34,061 bases of DNA from an uncultured Clostridia bacterium (GTDB lineage: Bacteria; Bacillota_I; Bacilli_A; RF39; UBA660), in NCBI GenBank assembly GCA_947643225.1, contig CANRVH010000016.1, forward strand, positions 1-34,061, written 5' to 3'. Made by a program: the position numbers and the translations under genes. The stretch's first letter is position 1; each line of letters opens with the position of its first letter. Below are positions 14,903 to 24,491 of this stretch, piece after piece. The notes under the pieces were generated by a model. That model worked only from the letters and a program-made list of their open reading frames with translations. It was not told the DNA's origin and did not search any database.

Positions 14903-16129
14903 TTATACTTTAATTTCAATTTCCCTTTCTCTGTATTGATCACCACTAAGATATTTAATTTGAAATTTTATCTTACTCCCTGCACTTTTATTACTAAGTA
15001 CAGAAACAATATCATCATAGTTTTTAATCTCTTTCTGATCAATTTTAACAATAATATTTCCCACTTCTAAAGAAGAATGAGAAATTATACGATCAGGAAT
15101 AATCTTTGTAACATAAAATCCAACAGGTAAATGATAAAATGAATGATAATCCTCATTAATAATATATCCTTCTATTCCTAAATCTAAACTACTATAATGA
15201 TGATTTTCATTCATCAGGTCAGTGATAACCCCACTAACATCAGTAATTGGTAATGCAAATCCTACTCCTTCAACATAACTAGAAGTAGCATGAGAAAACT
15301 TAAAAGAGTTAATTCCTATTACCTCACCTTTACGATTTAATAAAGCTCCTCCACTATTACCAAAATTAATAGAAGCATCCGTTTGAATTACTTTATAGGT
15401 ATAATCATCAACTATCACTTCCCTATCTAATGCACTAATAACACCAGTCGTAACAGATAGACCATAACCAAGGACATTCCCTATTGCAATTACACCATTA
15501 CCTACTTTCAAATCTTTACTATAACCTACAGTAGCCACCTTAATATAATTTAAAGTACTTTTATCTAAATGATCAAGCTTAATAGATAAAATAGCCAAAT
15601 CATATTCTTTCGATACTCCTTTAACAGTAACATCAAAACTCTTCTGATTAGCAAATTCAACTCTTAATCCCTCAGCCTGCATAATTACATGATAATTAGT
15701 TAAAATCATTAACTCAGTACTAGACTTACCAATAATAATACCTGACCCAGTACCAGTTACATAATGACCATTTATTTCCTTATCTTCTAAAGAAGTTTTA
15801 CTAGTAATAGAAACGATAGATGGCATAACATCCTCTACAATCTCAGAAACATCAGTAATATACACCTGACTATATTCCTTTTGCTTAGTCTGATACTTTA
15901 ACTTATTTCCAATCATAATATCAAAATGATCATCCTGGCTAAAAAAAACAAATACCATAATAATAAATAGTAAAAGAAAAAACAAAATAGCAAAAACAAT
16001 CCCACGATGACTAGATCTTTTCTCCTCAACCTTCTTAGGACCAATATAATTGAACTTTTTATGATAATACTCATTATTTGACTTAATCACAACATGATCA
16101 AGCCCCTTTATCTTCTCTTTATTTTTCAT
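14903..16129 (-). CDS. htrA: HtrA/DegP-type serine protease, membrane-anchored, with PDZ domain
   Basis: 408 residues: a basic cytoplasmic segment (1-42), one membrane helix (43-63), a trypsin-like domain and one C-terminal PDZ domain (about 315-408). The catalytic triad is complete: His147 (LTNYHV), Asp177 (YDLAIL) and Ser259 (NFGNSGGALLN), with the GTGSGIIIG and AIGNVLGYGLSVTTG blocks of HtrA. The PDZ has GFYVTKIIPD and VGNIIVKIDQKEIKNYDDI. HtrA proteases degrade or refold misfolded exported proteins. Lying 42 nt after the cohesin gene and in the same operon as giant secreted proteins, it may police their export or process them (inference). The ribosome site is AGGAATTATT. Confidence 0.93.
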   Translation of the reverse strand: MKNKEKIKGLDHVVIKSNNEYYHKKFNYIGPKKVEEKRSSHRGIVFAILFFLLLFIIMVFVFFSQDDHFDIMIGNKLKYQTKQKEYSQVYITDVSEIVEDVMPSIVSITSKTSLEDKEINGHYVTGTGSGIIIGKSSTELMILTNYHVIMQAEGLRVEFANQKSFDVTVKGVSKEYDLAILSIKLDHLDKSTLNYIKVATVGYSKDLKVGNGVIAIGNVLGYGLSVTTGVISALDREVIVDDYTYKVIQTDASINFGNSGGALLNRKGEVIGINSFKFSHATSSYVEGVGFALPITDVSGVITDLMNENHHYSSLDLGIEGYIINEDYHSFYHLPVGFYVTKIIPDRIISHSSLEVGNIIVKIDQKEIKNYDDIVSVLSNKSAGSKIKFQIKYLSGDQYREREIEIKV

Positions 16130-16165
16130 AATAATTCCTACTCACTAAAATAAGAAAAAGAAGAA

Positions 16166-16182
16166 GCAAATTTACTCTTTGC
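16166..16182 (-). terminator. Possible weak attenuator after the cohesin gene
   Basis: Short hairpin GCAAA/TTTGC (5 bp, 7-nt loop) overlapping the stop of the cohesin gene, then a pyrimidine-rich TTCTTCTTTTTCTT tail on the minus strand. It is too weak to be sure of and could lower htrA expression. Confidence 0.3.
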
Positions 16183-17818
16183 CTTTTCTTAATTCATCCT
16201 TTAAACGATTTGCTTCTTCTTGTTTAATAATCATCTTTAATTTACTAGTATCCCTTTCTTCTATTGCCTTAATAATCTCCTCTTTTATTAGATCATCCTC
16301 AGTCATAACATAATCCGTATCTTGCTGTTTCTTATTATATTTTTCAATTGCTACAAGTTCCATAATTCTTTTTTTATCATCATTTTCTATCGCTTTTAAT
16401 AACTCTTCCTTAGTTGATTCAAGTTCTTTGACCTGCTCTTGCTTTTTTACCTCTTCCTTTAACTTATTTGCCTCTTCTTGTGTTAAAAGCATCTTTAACT
16501 TTTTAGGATCTCTTTCTGTAATAGCATCAACTAATTCATCTTTAGTCACAACATCATCATACAAATCCTGATTATTTTTTTTTAACCCTCTACTACCATT
16601 TTCATCTTCCTTCTTATCTTTTCTTTTAAATAGAAGTAATAAAAGAAATAATAGAAGAATTAAGAATAACAATCCAAAAAGAATATAAATAATATTAATT
16701 CCAAATAACAGGATAGCCCCTCTACCATGTTCTACCTTCAATTTATAATAGTTACTAAAACCATTCTTATCTGTTACTTTAATTAAAACAACACTATTAT
16801 TCTTATCTAAATCTTGATTATCAATAATTTCAACTTTACTATTTTTATCTTTAGCAATTGCATCAATAGTCAGTTTCTTAATTTTTTTATCTAATTTAAT
16901 ACTATATTCATTTACATCTGAATCAAATTTTGGAGATAAATTACTTTCTTTAATGATTAAACTCTCCAATTTATTATTACTACCATCTCGTGTTTTCTCA
17001 ATATTTAAGGTATACGTTTTGGTACTACCATCTTCACTAGTTACAACAATCTTTACAACACTTTTATCACCCAATTGTGAATTTCCTACAACTTTAACTG
17101 TAGATTTAGAATCAACTGTCTGATAATCAAGTTCTAATTTTGATACATCACTTGGAATAGTAACTTGATAAACTGTGGTATCCTTAGAAAAAGCAGGCGA
17201 CATTTTTGCATTATTAATGATGAGTTTTTCTAAATCATTATTAGAAGATTTAGAGCTACTATCAGGTTTCTTATTTGTTGTACCATTTCCCTGATCAGGC
17301 TTAGGAGTTGGTTTTGGAGTAGGAGTCGGAGTTGGTTGAGTATTTTCTCCAACAATTTCTACTTTTTTACTACTTGCATTAGCACTATGAGAAATTGCTT
17401 TGGTATCCCCAACAACAATATCTTTAATACTAACTTCAGTTGTTCCTATCTTCTTTGCTCTAAAAGTAAGTGTAATTAAATGATCTGTTGAAGAAATATA
17501 TTCTCCACCCATTCCTAACGAAACAAATCTTTGAGTCGTTGTACCATAACTAGAGCTTAATGAAGAAGAAGCATTACTATACTTAACATACTCCAAATAA
17601 CCCTTATCAAAGGCTAAATCACCCTGAAGTGTCGCTAAACCTTTATTAAAACCTGTTATATCACTAACTTTAACTGTAAGATCAATCGTATTTCCTAAAG
17701 TAACAGTAGAATTACCTTCAATACTAACATTAACACTACCTGCTGATACATCTAAAGCTTGAATAAACAAGATAGAAACACAAATAACAGTTATTAATAT
17801 CTTTAAACTTTTTTTCAT
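16172..17818 (-). CDS. Membrane-anchored cohesin-like receptor with cadherin-like repeats and repeated cytoplasmic tail
   Basis: 548 residues. A signal peptide (1-26) is followed by a cohesin-like domain (28-157: VNVSIEGNSTVTLGNTIDLT, LAFDKGYLEYV, LITLTFRAKKIGTTEVSI). Next come a Pro/Thr linker (160-190, TPTPTPKPTPKP) and two cadherin-like beta-sandwich repeats (about 195-276 and 281-365, ending TYTLNIEK and YYKLKVEH). A membrane helix (368-397) leads to a basic stop-transfer and a cytoplasmic tail of about 150 residues. The tail holds three related helical units near 426-458, 471-500 and 512-545 (DAITERDPKKLKMLLTQEEA; KAIEERDTSKLKMIIKQEEA). Cohesins bind dockerins; the two giant proteins next door end in dockerins. 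Cohesin anchors usually use S-layer or sortase anchoring, not a helix with an inner domain. AGGAGGAGAAGG precedes the ATG, 12 nt after the giant gene. Confidence 0.85.
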   Translation of the reverse strand: MKKSLKILITVICVSILFIQALDVSAGSVNVSIEGNSTVTLGNTIDLTVKVSDITGFNKGLATLQGDLAFDKGYLEYVKYSNASSSLSSSYGTTTQRFVSLGMGGEYISSTDHLITLTFRAKKIGTTEVSIKDIVVGDTKAISHSANASSKKVEIVGENTQPTPTPTPKPTPKPDQGNGTTNKKPDSSSKSSNNDLEKLIINNAKMSPAFSKDTTVYQVTIPSDVSKLELDYQTVDSKSTVKVVGNSQLGDKSVVKIVVTSEDGSTKTYTLNIEKTRDGSNNKLESLIIKESNLSPKFDSDVNEYSIKLDKKIKKLTIDAIAKDKNSKVEIIDNQDLDKNNSVVLIKVTDKNGFSNYYKLKVEHGRGAILLFGINIIYILFGLLFLILLLFLLLLLFKRKDKKEDENGSRGLKKNNQDLYDDVVTKDELVDAITERDPKKLKMLLTQEEANKLKEEVKKQEQVKELESTKEELLKAIENDDKKRIMELVAIEKYNKKQQDTDYVMTEDDLIKEEIIKAIEERDTSKLKMIIKQEEANRLKDELRKGKE

Positions 17819-17830
17819 AACCTTCTCCTC

Positions 17831-20800
17831 CTAGTCTAACCTTTCATTTCCAACAATATGATTAACAATCTTTAAAGCATCCAGTGCATTAATATCGGCA
17901 TCTTTTGTTGTCTCCGCTGCTACCAAATAGCAACTAATTAAATTCTCATTACCTATAATATGATTAATCACCTTTAAAGCATCTAGTGCATTAATAATAC
18001 CATTTCCATCTGTATCACCAACTACAACTATCACTTTTTGGTCAACTACTTTATCTTGAACAAATAATTTAACAATCATACCTGTAGCAATATTACTTCC
18101 TGTATACTCAGTAGTACCATCACTCAAATAAATTTTTAACTTTTCGTTATCATTATCAAGTTGATCTTTTAATTGATCCGCTGATGTATCAATAACAACA
18201 GTTTTAATCATTCCATCTTCTATTGTATGACCATATATATCAGAGGTGATTTTTTCACTTGCCTGAGTAAGAACAGCAACAGTATAAATGTTAGTATTCC
18301 CATCATTTTCTACTTTAATTTTAACTGTACTATCTTTTGTAACATCACTTATAGTAATACTATTAATATCCTGATATTCTGCACCATCAAGAGAAATTTG
18401 AATCTTAGAAAGCGGATCAGTAACTATCGGTGTAATAACCATATCTGTCGCACCCTCTCCAATATAAGCAATATAATCTGTTACTTCCTTCTTAAAAGTT
18501 GGTGAAAGCACTCCACTTGATACCTGAATATCATCCAAAGTAACAACAGACTCTTTCTCTCTTTCAACATTAATTGTATAGTTTTTCGTACTTCCGTCTT
18601 CTGCTGTTACAGAAATCTGTATCGGATTACTTCCCTGATTCAACTGGTGAATCCCATCTCCCACAATAGAACTTCCTTCATAACCTAAAGCAAATATCTC
18701 AATAGAATCAACATCATAAGGAACTCTTACTTGATAAGAAATCTCATTCTCACTAAATGCTGGTGAAAGTACTCCATGACTAACACTAAGATCCTTCAAA
18801 TTAGCATTACTAGACTTAATTTTATTAAAAGTAATAGAATAAGTTCGATCAACACCACTAGCACTCGTTACAATGACTTTATGAATATAAGGAAAACTAG
18901 AAATAGAAATATTTCCAAATCCTGTAACTGTTGCACTATCTACTTCTTTTTCTCCCCCAATAATTAAATCACTATCACTAGCATCAATGTCAACAGAATA
19001 ACTTAATGTATTTTTATTAAATACAGGTGATAATGAATAAATTCTACCCCCTGTTGTTCCTACAGTAAGATCCGATAAAAAGTTGTTAGCCTGAGGTAGT
19101 CTCGTTACTTGAATTTGATAATTCTTAACTGTACCATCTTCTGCTGTTACAGAAATAGTAACTGTATTGTTATTTCCTATTTCAAAATCAGCATTTCCTT
19201 CAACATGAACTGTACTATTAACATCCTCTACAATAGTAGATAAAGTTAATTGACTAACCTCATAAGGAACCTCTAATGTATAACTAGTTATATCTTTATG
19301 AAATGAAGGATTAAGAGTTCCCTCTAAAGCACTTAGTAAAATTAAATTATTATTAGAAGACATTTCACGAGTCACTTCTAACTCATAAGTTCTAGATGTA
19401 CCATCTTCTGCTGTAACAACAATATTAGCATGATTAACACCTGTAGTTAGATACCAGGTTTTATTTCCAGAAACAGTAGCAATAGGATCTTCTGCTATTC
19501 CTAAAATAGCTAGTTCAGTAACATGATTAGCAACAGTTAAAGTATAAGTTAATTTTTCTTTTGAAAAGCCACTAATCGTCTGATTATCTACTTTTAAATC
19601 ACTTAAATAATTATTAGAAGAAGCTTCACGATAAACATTAATTGTATAAGCCCTAAATGTATTATTTTCTGCTGTAACAGTAACCAAAATAGAATTATTT
19701 CCAACATTTAAAGAATGATCTCCATTTCCAGATACTGTTGCATTAGCATCTTCTGCTACCGCTTGAACATTAATGGTATCTATTGCATTAGAAACGGTCA
19801 TATTATAAGTTAATGTCTCTCGATCAAAAGCTGGGGTAAACGGCTCACTAACTAACAATGATGCTAAATAATTATTACTAGAAGCTGCTTTATTAACAAC
19901 AATAACATACGTTTTCTTTGTTCCATCTTCAGCTTCAGTTTCAATATTAAATGTATTTAACCCTGTATGAAGTTGCTGTTTTCCATCACCTTTTACTATT
20001 GTTGTTGAAACATCAGCTGTCGCTATAATATTAATTTCATCAACCGACTCATCTACATTTAGTGAATAAGAATCCACTTCCTTTGAAAAATCAGGAACAA
20101 TTTTTTGACCATCAATAGCTAAACTAGAAAGATCAGCATTACCATTTTTAGATCTGTCAACATGAATAATATAATTTCTAGAAGTTCCATCTGCACTAAT
20201 AGATTCTACAGTAAATTGATTTTGCCCAACATCAACATTCTTATTTCCCGTTCCTTTTATAGTAGTAGTAACATCCTCAGCAGTAGCACTAATCTCTAAT
20301 GAAGTAATAGAATTATCTACAGTAATATGATAAGTCATCGTAGTTTTATTAAATGAAGAAATATAATTATGATTATCACGATCTAAAACCTTCAAATCAC
20401 TTAAATAATTATTAGAAGAAGGTTGTCTAGTAATATCAACAGTATAGGTATTAATAATACCACTTTCACTAGTTACAATAATACTAGCATGATTGACTCC
20501 CACAATTAAATTTGTATTTCCAGTAATAGAAATAGTAGCATGATTATCCTCTGCAACAGCTGATAAATTAGCATTTTCTACCTCATTTGGCACAATCAAG
20601 GTATATTGATTAACCATCTTATTAAAGGTAGGAGTAATTAAACCATCTGTTGAAGTTAAACTACTTAAATAATGATTATCTGATTTTGCTCGATTAATCA
20701 CAACAGTATATGTTTTATGAACAGAGGAATCTTCAGCAACTACAGTAATTGTAACTAAATTAGTACCTGTAACTAAAGTTATTTCTCCATCTCCTGTTAC

Positions 20801-23800
20801 ACTAGCCTTAGCATCAGCCTTAACTGCTGAAACAGTAATTTTCGATACATGATTTGGAACAGAGACCTGATAACTTAATGTATCTGGATCAAAAGCCTGA
20901 TCTAAAGTATAACCATTAGAAAGATTAATATTAGATAAATTTGCATTTTTACTTTTCGCGCGACTTACAACTAAAGTATAAGTTGTTGTTGTATTATCCT
21001 CAGCTGTTACCACAATAGAAATGGTATTATCACCAGTAGATAACCTCACTTCACCTGTACCAGTTACATTCTTAGCCCTTGGATCATTAGCAATAGCAGA
21101 AATATGAATTTTATCTACAGCATTCTCTACACTAGCAGTATAATCAGTTTTACTACTAACAAATGGTTCATTTAATAAAGTCTCCGTAATCGATAATGAT
21201 TTTAAACTACTATCATTCGATGCTTCTCTAGTAACAACAATAACATAAGTTTTAGTCGATTTATCCTCTGCTGTAACAGAAATATTAAATGTATTAGTTC
21301 CTGTTACCAAAGTTTTCGTACCAAGACCAGTTATGGTTGCTGCACTATCTTCAGTAGTACCTTGAATAACAATTTGTGAAACAGAACTATCTACAGCTAC
21401 AGTATAGCTCGTCCTATCTGGAGCAAAACTAGGTGACATAGAATGATCAAGAATCTCTAAACTAGCAAGATTATTATTTCCACTCAAAGCCCTAGTAATA
21501 TTAATTGCATATGTCTTAGTATCCCCACTAGCTGATGTAACCACTACATCAAAACGATTAAGTCCAGTTGTCAAATTCTTATGTCCATCACCTGTTACGG
21601 TTTGATTAATACTATCATCCAATGTCGCATTAATATCAACCTCACTAACACCATAATCAACAGCAATATTATATGTTTCAGTATTTGGATTAAATGTTTC
21701 CAAGTAATTTTTTCCATTATTCATTACAGTCAAATTAGCAAGTTTTACATTTGTTGACCTTTTTCTTGTTACAGTTAAATTATAAATATTAGTAGTATTT
21801 CCATCCTCTGCTGTAACAGCAATAGTATAATGATTATCACCAACCGATAAAGTAGAAGGACCACCTTTAACAATAGTTGCTTCACTAAACTCAGCCTCAG
21901 CATTAATAGTAATTGAAGTCACTTCATAAGGAACTTCTAATGTATAATTATTCTTAGTTTTATCAAAGGTCGGACTAATATTTTGTCCTGAAACAGTTAA
22001 ATTTTTCAAATAAGCATTATTAGAAGGAGTTCTATAAATTTGAATTTCATATGCCGTCTTAGTAACTCCATCATGCGCAGTAACAACTACTTTAATCGTA
22101 TTATTACCTGTATTTAAATTAACTGTTCCACCCCCTGTTACAGTAGAATCACTATCTTTTTTAGTATAACCAATTTCTACACTTGTTTTATTATAAGGTA
22201 CAGTACCATAATCATAAGTTTGTTTAGTCTCATTAAAGCCAGATACTGTCGTACCATCAACACTTAAATCAGACAAAGTAGAAATATTTTTCTTATTTCT
22301 AGTAACTGTAATAGTATAATCTTTAGTAGCATTATTCTCAGCCTTTACTCTAATTTGAATAGTATTCGGACCATAATTTAAACTATGACTGCCTGTCCCA
22401 CTTACAATCTCAGCATGAGGATCATTAACTACTGCCTGAACATTAATGGTATCTACTGTACCAGGAACTGTTGCCGTATATAAAGTCGTTGTTGGTAAAA
22501 ATGTCTCGTTAAAACTAACACCATCAATAGATAAGGACTTTAGTGTACTATCACTAGACTTATTTCTAGAAAATTTAATCTTATAAGTTCTAACTGTACC
22601 ATCTTCACTAGTTACAACAATATTAGCTTCACTATCACCAGAAGAATAAGTACCTGTACCACTAGTAATCGTAGCATTAGGATCCTCTGTAGTTGCAGCA
22701 ACATGAATACTAGTAACAGTAGAATCATAAGTATAAGTATAATAATTATCAAAAGTTGGAATAAAATTTGGCGATAACGTTCCTTGTGGAGTAGAAGTAA
22801 CAGATAAAGTCGCTAACTTATCATTATTAGAAAGTCTCCTAATATTAACTATATATTCTTGCTTATCTCCATTTTCAGCCATTACTGTTAATATAATGCG
22901 ATTATCTCCTAAATTCAAAGCTTTAAGACCATCTCCCGTCAAAGTTGCCTTAGAATCTGACAAAGTTGCACTAACTTGAATAGAATTATCACTATTAACA
23001 ACATCATCTAAAGTATATTCAAAAGTAGAAGAATTAAAATTACTAATACTAACCCCATCAATCTTAATATCAGTCAAATAATTATCAGAAGATGCTTCTT
23101 CTCTAGTAACATTTAATGTATAATTTTGACTCGTACAACGGTTATCAGCAACAGAAGAATATTTTGTATCACAATCTTCAGCCTCTACAGTAACAGTTTT
23201 AGTATTCAATGTAGAACCTGTATTAGTAAAACTCCAAGAACCTGTACCTGATGCAATTTTTGCATGCTCATGATTTACACTAGCATTAATGACTGTACTA
23301 TTAATTGAATAAGGAACAGTAGCAGTATAAGTATAAATTCCTGTTGTTAAAGCAGTATCCAAACTAACTCCCGATAAAGAAAGTGTTTTTAAACTAGCAT
23401 CATTAGATAAACGATAAACAGTTATAGAATAAATTTCTTGATTAAGATTTTCAGATTGCACAACCAAATCAAAACTATTATTTCCTACACTAAGAGTCTT
23501 ATTACCAAGACCACCTGCTAAAACAGTCGCTTTACTATCATTCGCCTCTGCTGCAATAGTAAGACTAGAAACATGATAAGGTACGATAATATTAAACTTT
23601 CTAGCACTAGTTCCAGCTTGAAATAATGGATCAGTAATATAATTAATTCCATTATTACCAGTAAATGCCAATATTTTTAAACTAACATCAGAACTCATTG
23701 AACCATTTACAGAAAAAGACAAATTATTAACTTCAATAGTTTCCATAACCTTATCAATTCGGTCAACAGCCATTCCTGCAGGTGTATTTTCAAATTCTAA

Positions 23801-24334
23801 CGTTAAAGGTGTTCCACTTGGTGCATCATCTTTAACCTTCATCCAAAAAGAAGTAATTACACCTTCTTTAACAAATGGATTAGCCTGATTTTGCGTACTA
23901 TCACTGGCAAGAAAGATTAATTGATCACCTGTATCATTAAAAACTACTGTCCACTTGGTTTGCTTCTTTCTATTTACCGTAATAGTTGGCCAAGGACTAT
24001 CAGCTAAAACACTAGAATCAGTCCAATCATCAACAACAAGATCACCATCCATATGAACAGGCTCAAAAACACTGTTATCATAATTAATTGTATAATTGAA
24101 ACCCAGATTTCCCACATCACCTGGTGAATAATAAATATCTACCTGAAAAACTTGTCCCGGTTCTAAATTACTACCATTAGCTATTTCATCACCAGTACCA
24201 TCATCAGCTACAACATCATAGTCTCTGGCCACCAAAGAAAATTCTTCCTTACTACCCGCTGCAAATACACCAGTTGGCACTAAAATTCCTATCAGAATAA
24301 ACAAGAAAAATATTTTTTGCACAATTTTTTTCAT
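17831..24334 (-). CDS. Giant secreted protein: cohesin-like N-terminus, about 20 cadherin-like repeats, dockerin
   Basis: 2167 residues from the ATG at 24334 (a GTG two codons earlier is less likely). A signal peptide (1-25, cleaved near VFAAGS) precedes a cohesin-like domain (about 30-205; FSLVARDYDVVADDG, GFNYTINYDNSVFEPV). About 20 cadherin-like beta-sandwich repeats of 85-95 residues follow, each starting SSNNYLSDL-like and ending RTYELEVTR-like, with a VTAEDG turn. Then comes a module starting ITSDIYGHTIEDG and a dockerin: GDTDGNGIINALDALKVINH, and a second, less canonical loop KDADINALDALKIVNHIV. No catalytic domain is seen, so it looks like a fibrous scaffold or adhesin. Having both cohesin-like and dockerin ends it could bridge the membrane cohesin protein to another dockerin protein. 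It probably heads the operon with the cohesin, HtrA and small membrane genes. Confidence 0.88.
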   Translation of the reverse strand: MKKIVQKIFFLFILIGILVPTGVFAAGSKEEFSLVARDYDVVADDGTGDEIANGSNLEPGQVFQVDIYYSPGDVGNLGFNYTINYDNSVFEPVHMDGDLVVDDWTDSSVLADSPWPTITVNRKKQTKWTVVFNDTGDQLIFLASDSTQNQANPFVKEGVITSFWMKVKDDAPSGTPLTLEFENTPAGMAVDRIDKVMETIEVNNLSFSVNGSMSSDVSLKILAFTGNNGINYITDPLFQAGTSARKFNIIVPYHVSSLTIAAEANDSKATVLAGGLGNKTLSVGNNSFDLVVQSENLNQEIYSITVYRLSNDASLKTLSLSGVSLDTALTTGIYTYTATVPYSINSTVINASVNHEHAKIASGTGSWSFTNTGSTLNTKTVTVEAEDCDTKYSSVADNRCTSQNYTLNVTREEASSDNYLTDIKIDGVSISNFNSSTFEYTLDDVVNSDNSIQVSATLSDSKATLTGDGLKALNLGDNRIILTVMAENGDKQEYIVNIRRLSNNDKLATLSVTSTPQGTLSPNFIPTFDNYYTYTYDSTVTSIHVAATTEDPNATITSGTGTYSSGDSEANIVVTSEDGTVRTYKIKFSRNKSSDSTLKSLSIDGVSFNETFLPTTTLYTATVPGTVDTINVQAVVNDPHAEIVSGTGSHSLNYGPNTIQIRVKAENNATKDYTITVTRNKKNISTLSDLSVDGTTVSGFNETKQTYDYGTVPYNKTSVEIGYTKKDSDSTVTGGGTVNLNTGNNTIKVVVTAHDGVTKTAYEIQIYRTPSNNAYLKNLTVSGQNISPTFDKTKNNYTLEVPYEVTSITINAEAEFSEATIVKGGPSTLSVGDNHYTIAVTAEDGNTTNIYNLTVTRKRSTNVKLANLTVMNNGKNYLETFNPNTETYNIAVDYGVSEVDINATLDDSINQTVTGDGHKNLTTGLNRFDVVVTSASGDTKTYAINITRALSGNNNLASLEILDHSMSPSFAPDRTSYTVAVDSSVSQIVIQGTTEDSAATITGLGTKTLVTGTNTFNISVTAEDKSTKTYVIVVTREASNDSSLKSLSITETLLNEPFVSSKTDYTASVENAVDKIHISAIANDPRAKNVTGTGEVRLSTGDNTISIVVTAEDNTTTTYTLVVSRAKSKNANLSNINLSNGYTLDQAFDPDTLSYQVSVPNHVSKITVSAVKADAKASVTGDGEITLVTGTNLVTITVVAEDSSVHKTYTVVINRAKSDNHYLSSLTSTDGLITPTFNKMVNQYTLIVPNEVENANLSAVAEDNHATISITGNTNLIVGVNHASIIVTSESGIINTYTVDITRQPSSNNYLSDLKVLDRDNHNYISSFNKTTMTYHITVDNSITSLEISATAEDVTTTIKGTGNKNVDVGQNQFTVESISADGTSRNYIIHVDRSKNGNADLSSLAIDGQKIVPDFSKEVDSYSLNVDESVDEINIIATADVSTTIVKGDGKQQLHTGLNTFNIETEAEDGTKKTYVIVVNKAASSNNYLASLLVSEPFTPAFDRETLTYNMTVSNAIDTINVQAVAEDANATVSGNGDHSLNVGNNSILVTVTAENNTFRAYTINVYREASSNNYLSDLKVDNQTISGFSKEKLTYTLTVANHVTELAILGIAEDPIATVSGNKTWYLTTGVNHANIVVTAEDGTSRTYELEVTREMSSNNNLILLSALEGTLNPSFHKDITSYTLEVPYEVSQLTLSTIVEDVNSTVHVEGNADFEIGNNNTVTISVTAEDGTVKNYQIQVTRLPQANNFLSDLTVGTTGGRIYSLSPVFNKNTLSYSVDIDASDSDLIIGGEKEVDSATVTGFGNISISSFPYIHKVIVTSASGVDRTYSITFNKIKSSNANLKDLSVSHGVLSPAFSENEISYQVRVPYDVDSIEIFALGYEGSSIVGDGIHQLNQGSNPIQISVTAEDGSTKNYTINVEREKESVVTLDDIQVSSGVLSPTFKKEVTDYIAYIGEGATDMVITPIVTDPLSKIQISLDGAEYQDINSITISDVTKDSTVKIKVENDGNTNIYTVAVLTQASEKITSDIYGHTIEDGMIKTVVIDTSADQLKDQLDNDNEKLKIYLSDGTTEYTGSNIATGMIVKLFVQDKVVDQKVIVVVGDTDGNGIINALDALKVINHIIGNENLISCYLVAAETTKDADINALDALKIVNHIVGNERLD

Positions 24335-24390
24335 AATCACTACTCTACCCTTCTACAATATATATATTAATTTTAACATAATAATATATA

Positions 24391-24428
24391 ATAATCTATA
24401 TTAAATTTTCAAAGATAATATAGATTAT
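24391..24428. repeat. Inverted repeat in the leader region of the 2167-residue gene
   Basis: ATAATCTATATTA (24391-24403) and TAATATAGATTAT (24416-24428), 13 perfect pairs with a 12-nt loop. On the minus strand it is followed by an A/T mixture rather than a T run. It lies 57 nt upstream of the giant gene's ATG and could be a leader hairpin or a weak terminator of the gene before. Confidence 0.6.
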
Positions 24429-24454
24429 GATAAATTACTATTTTAATATAACAA

Positions 24455-24482
24455 TTTAGATAGAACCTAGGTTCTATCTAAA
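24455..24482. repeat. Perfect 28-nt palindrome between the two giant genes
   Basis: A gap-free palindrome centred on CCTAGG; the left arm reads TTTAGATAGAACCT. It lies 10 nt beyond the stop of the 2913-residue gene. Neither strand shows a clear U run after it. It could be a terminator of low efficiency, an mRNA end stabiliser or an operator. Confidence 0.65.
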
Positions 24483-24491
24483 AAGCTATAA

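Noticed and set aside
18227..18967. Two plus-strand ORFs (18227-18505, 18776-18967)
   Set aside because: Antisense to the giant repeat protein, with no initiation signal.
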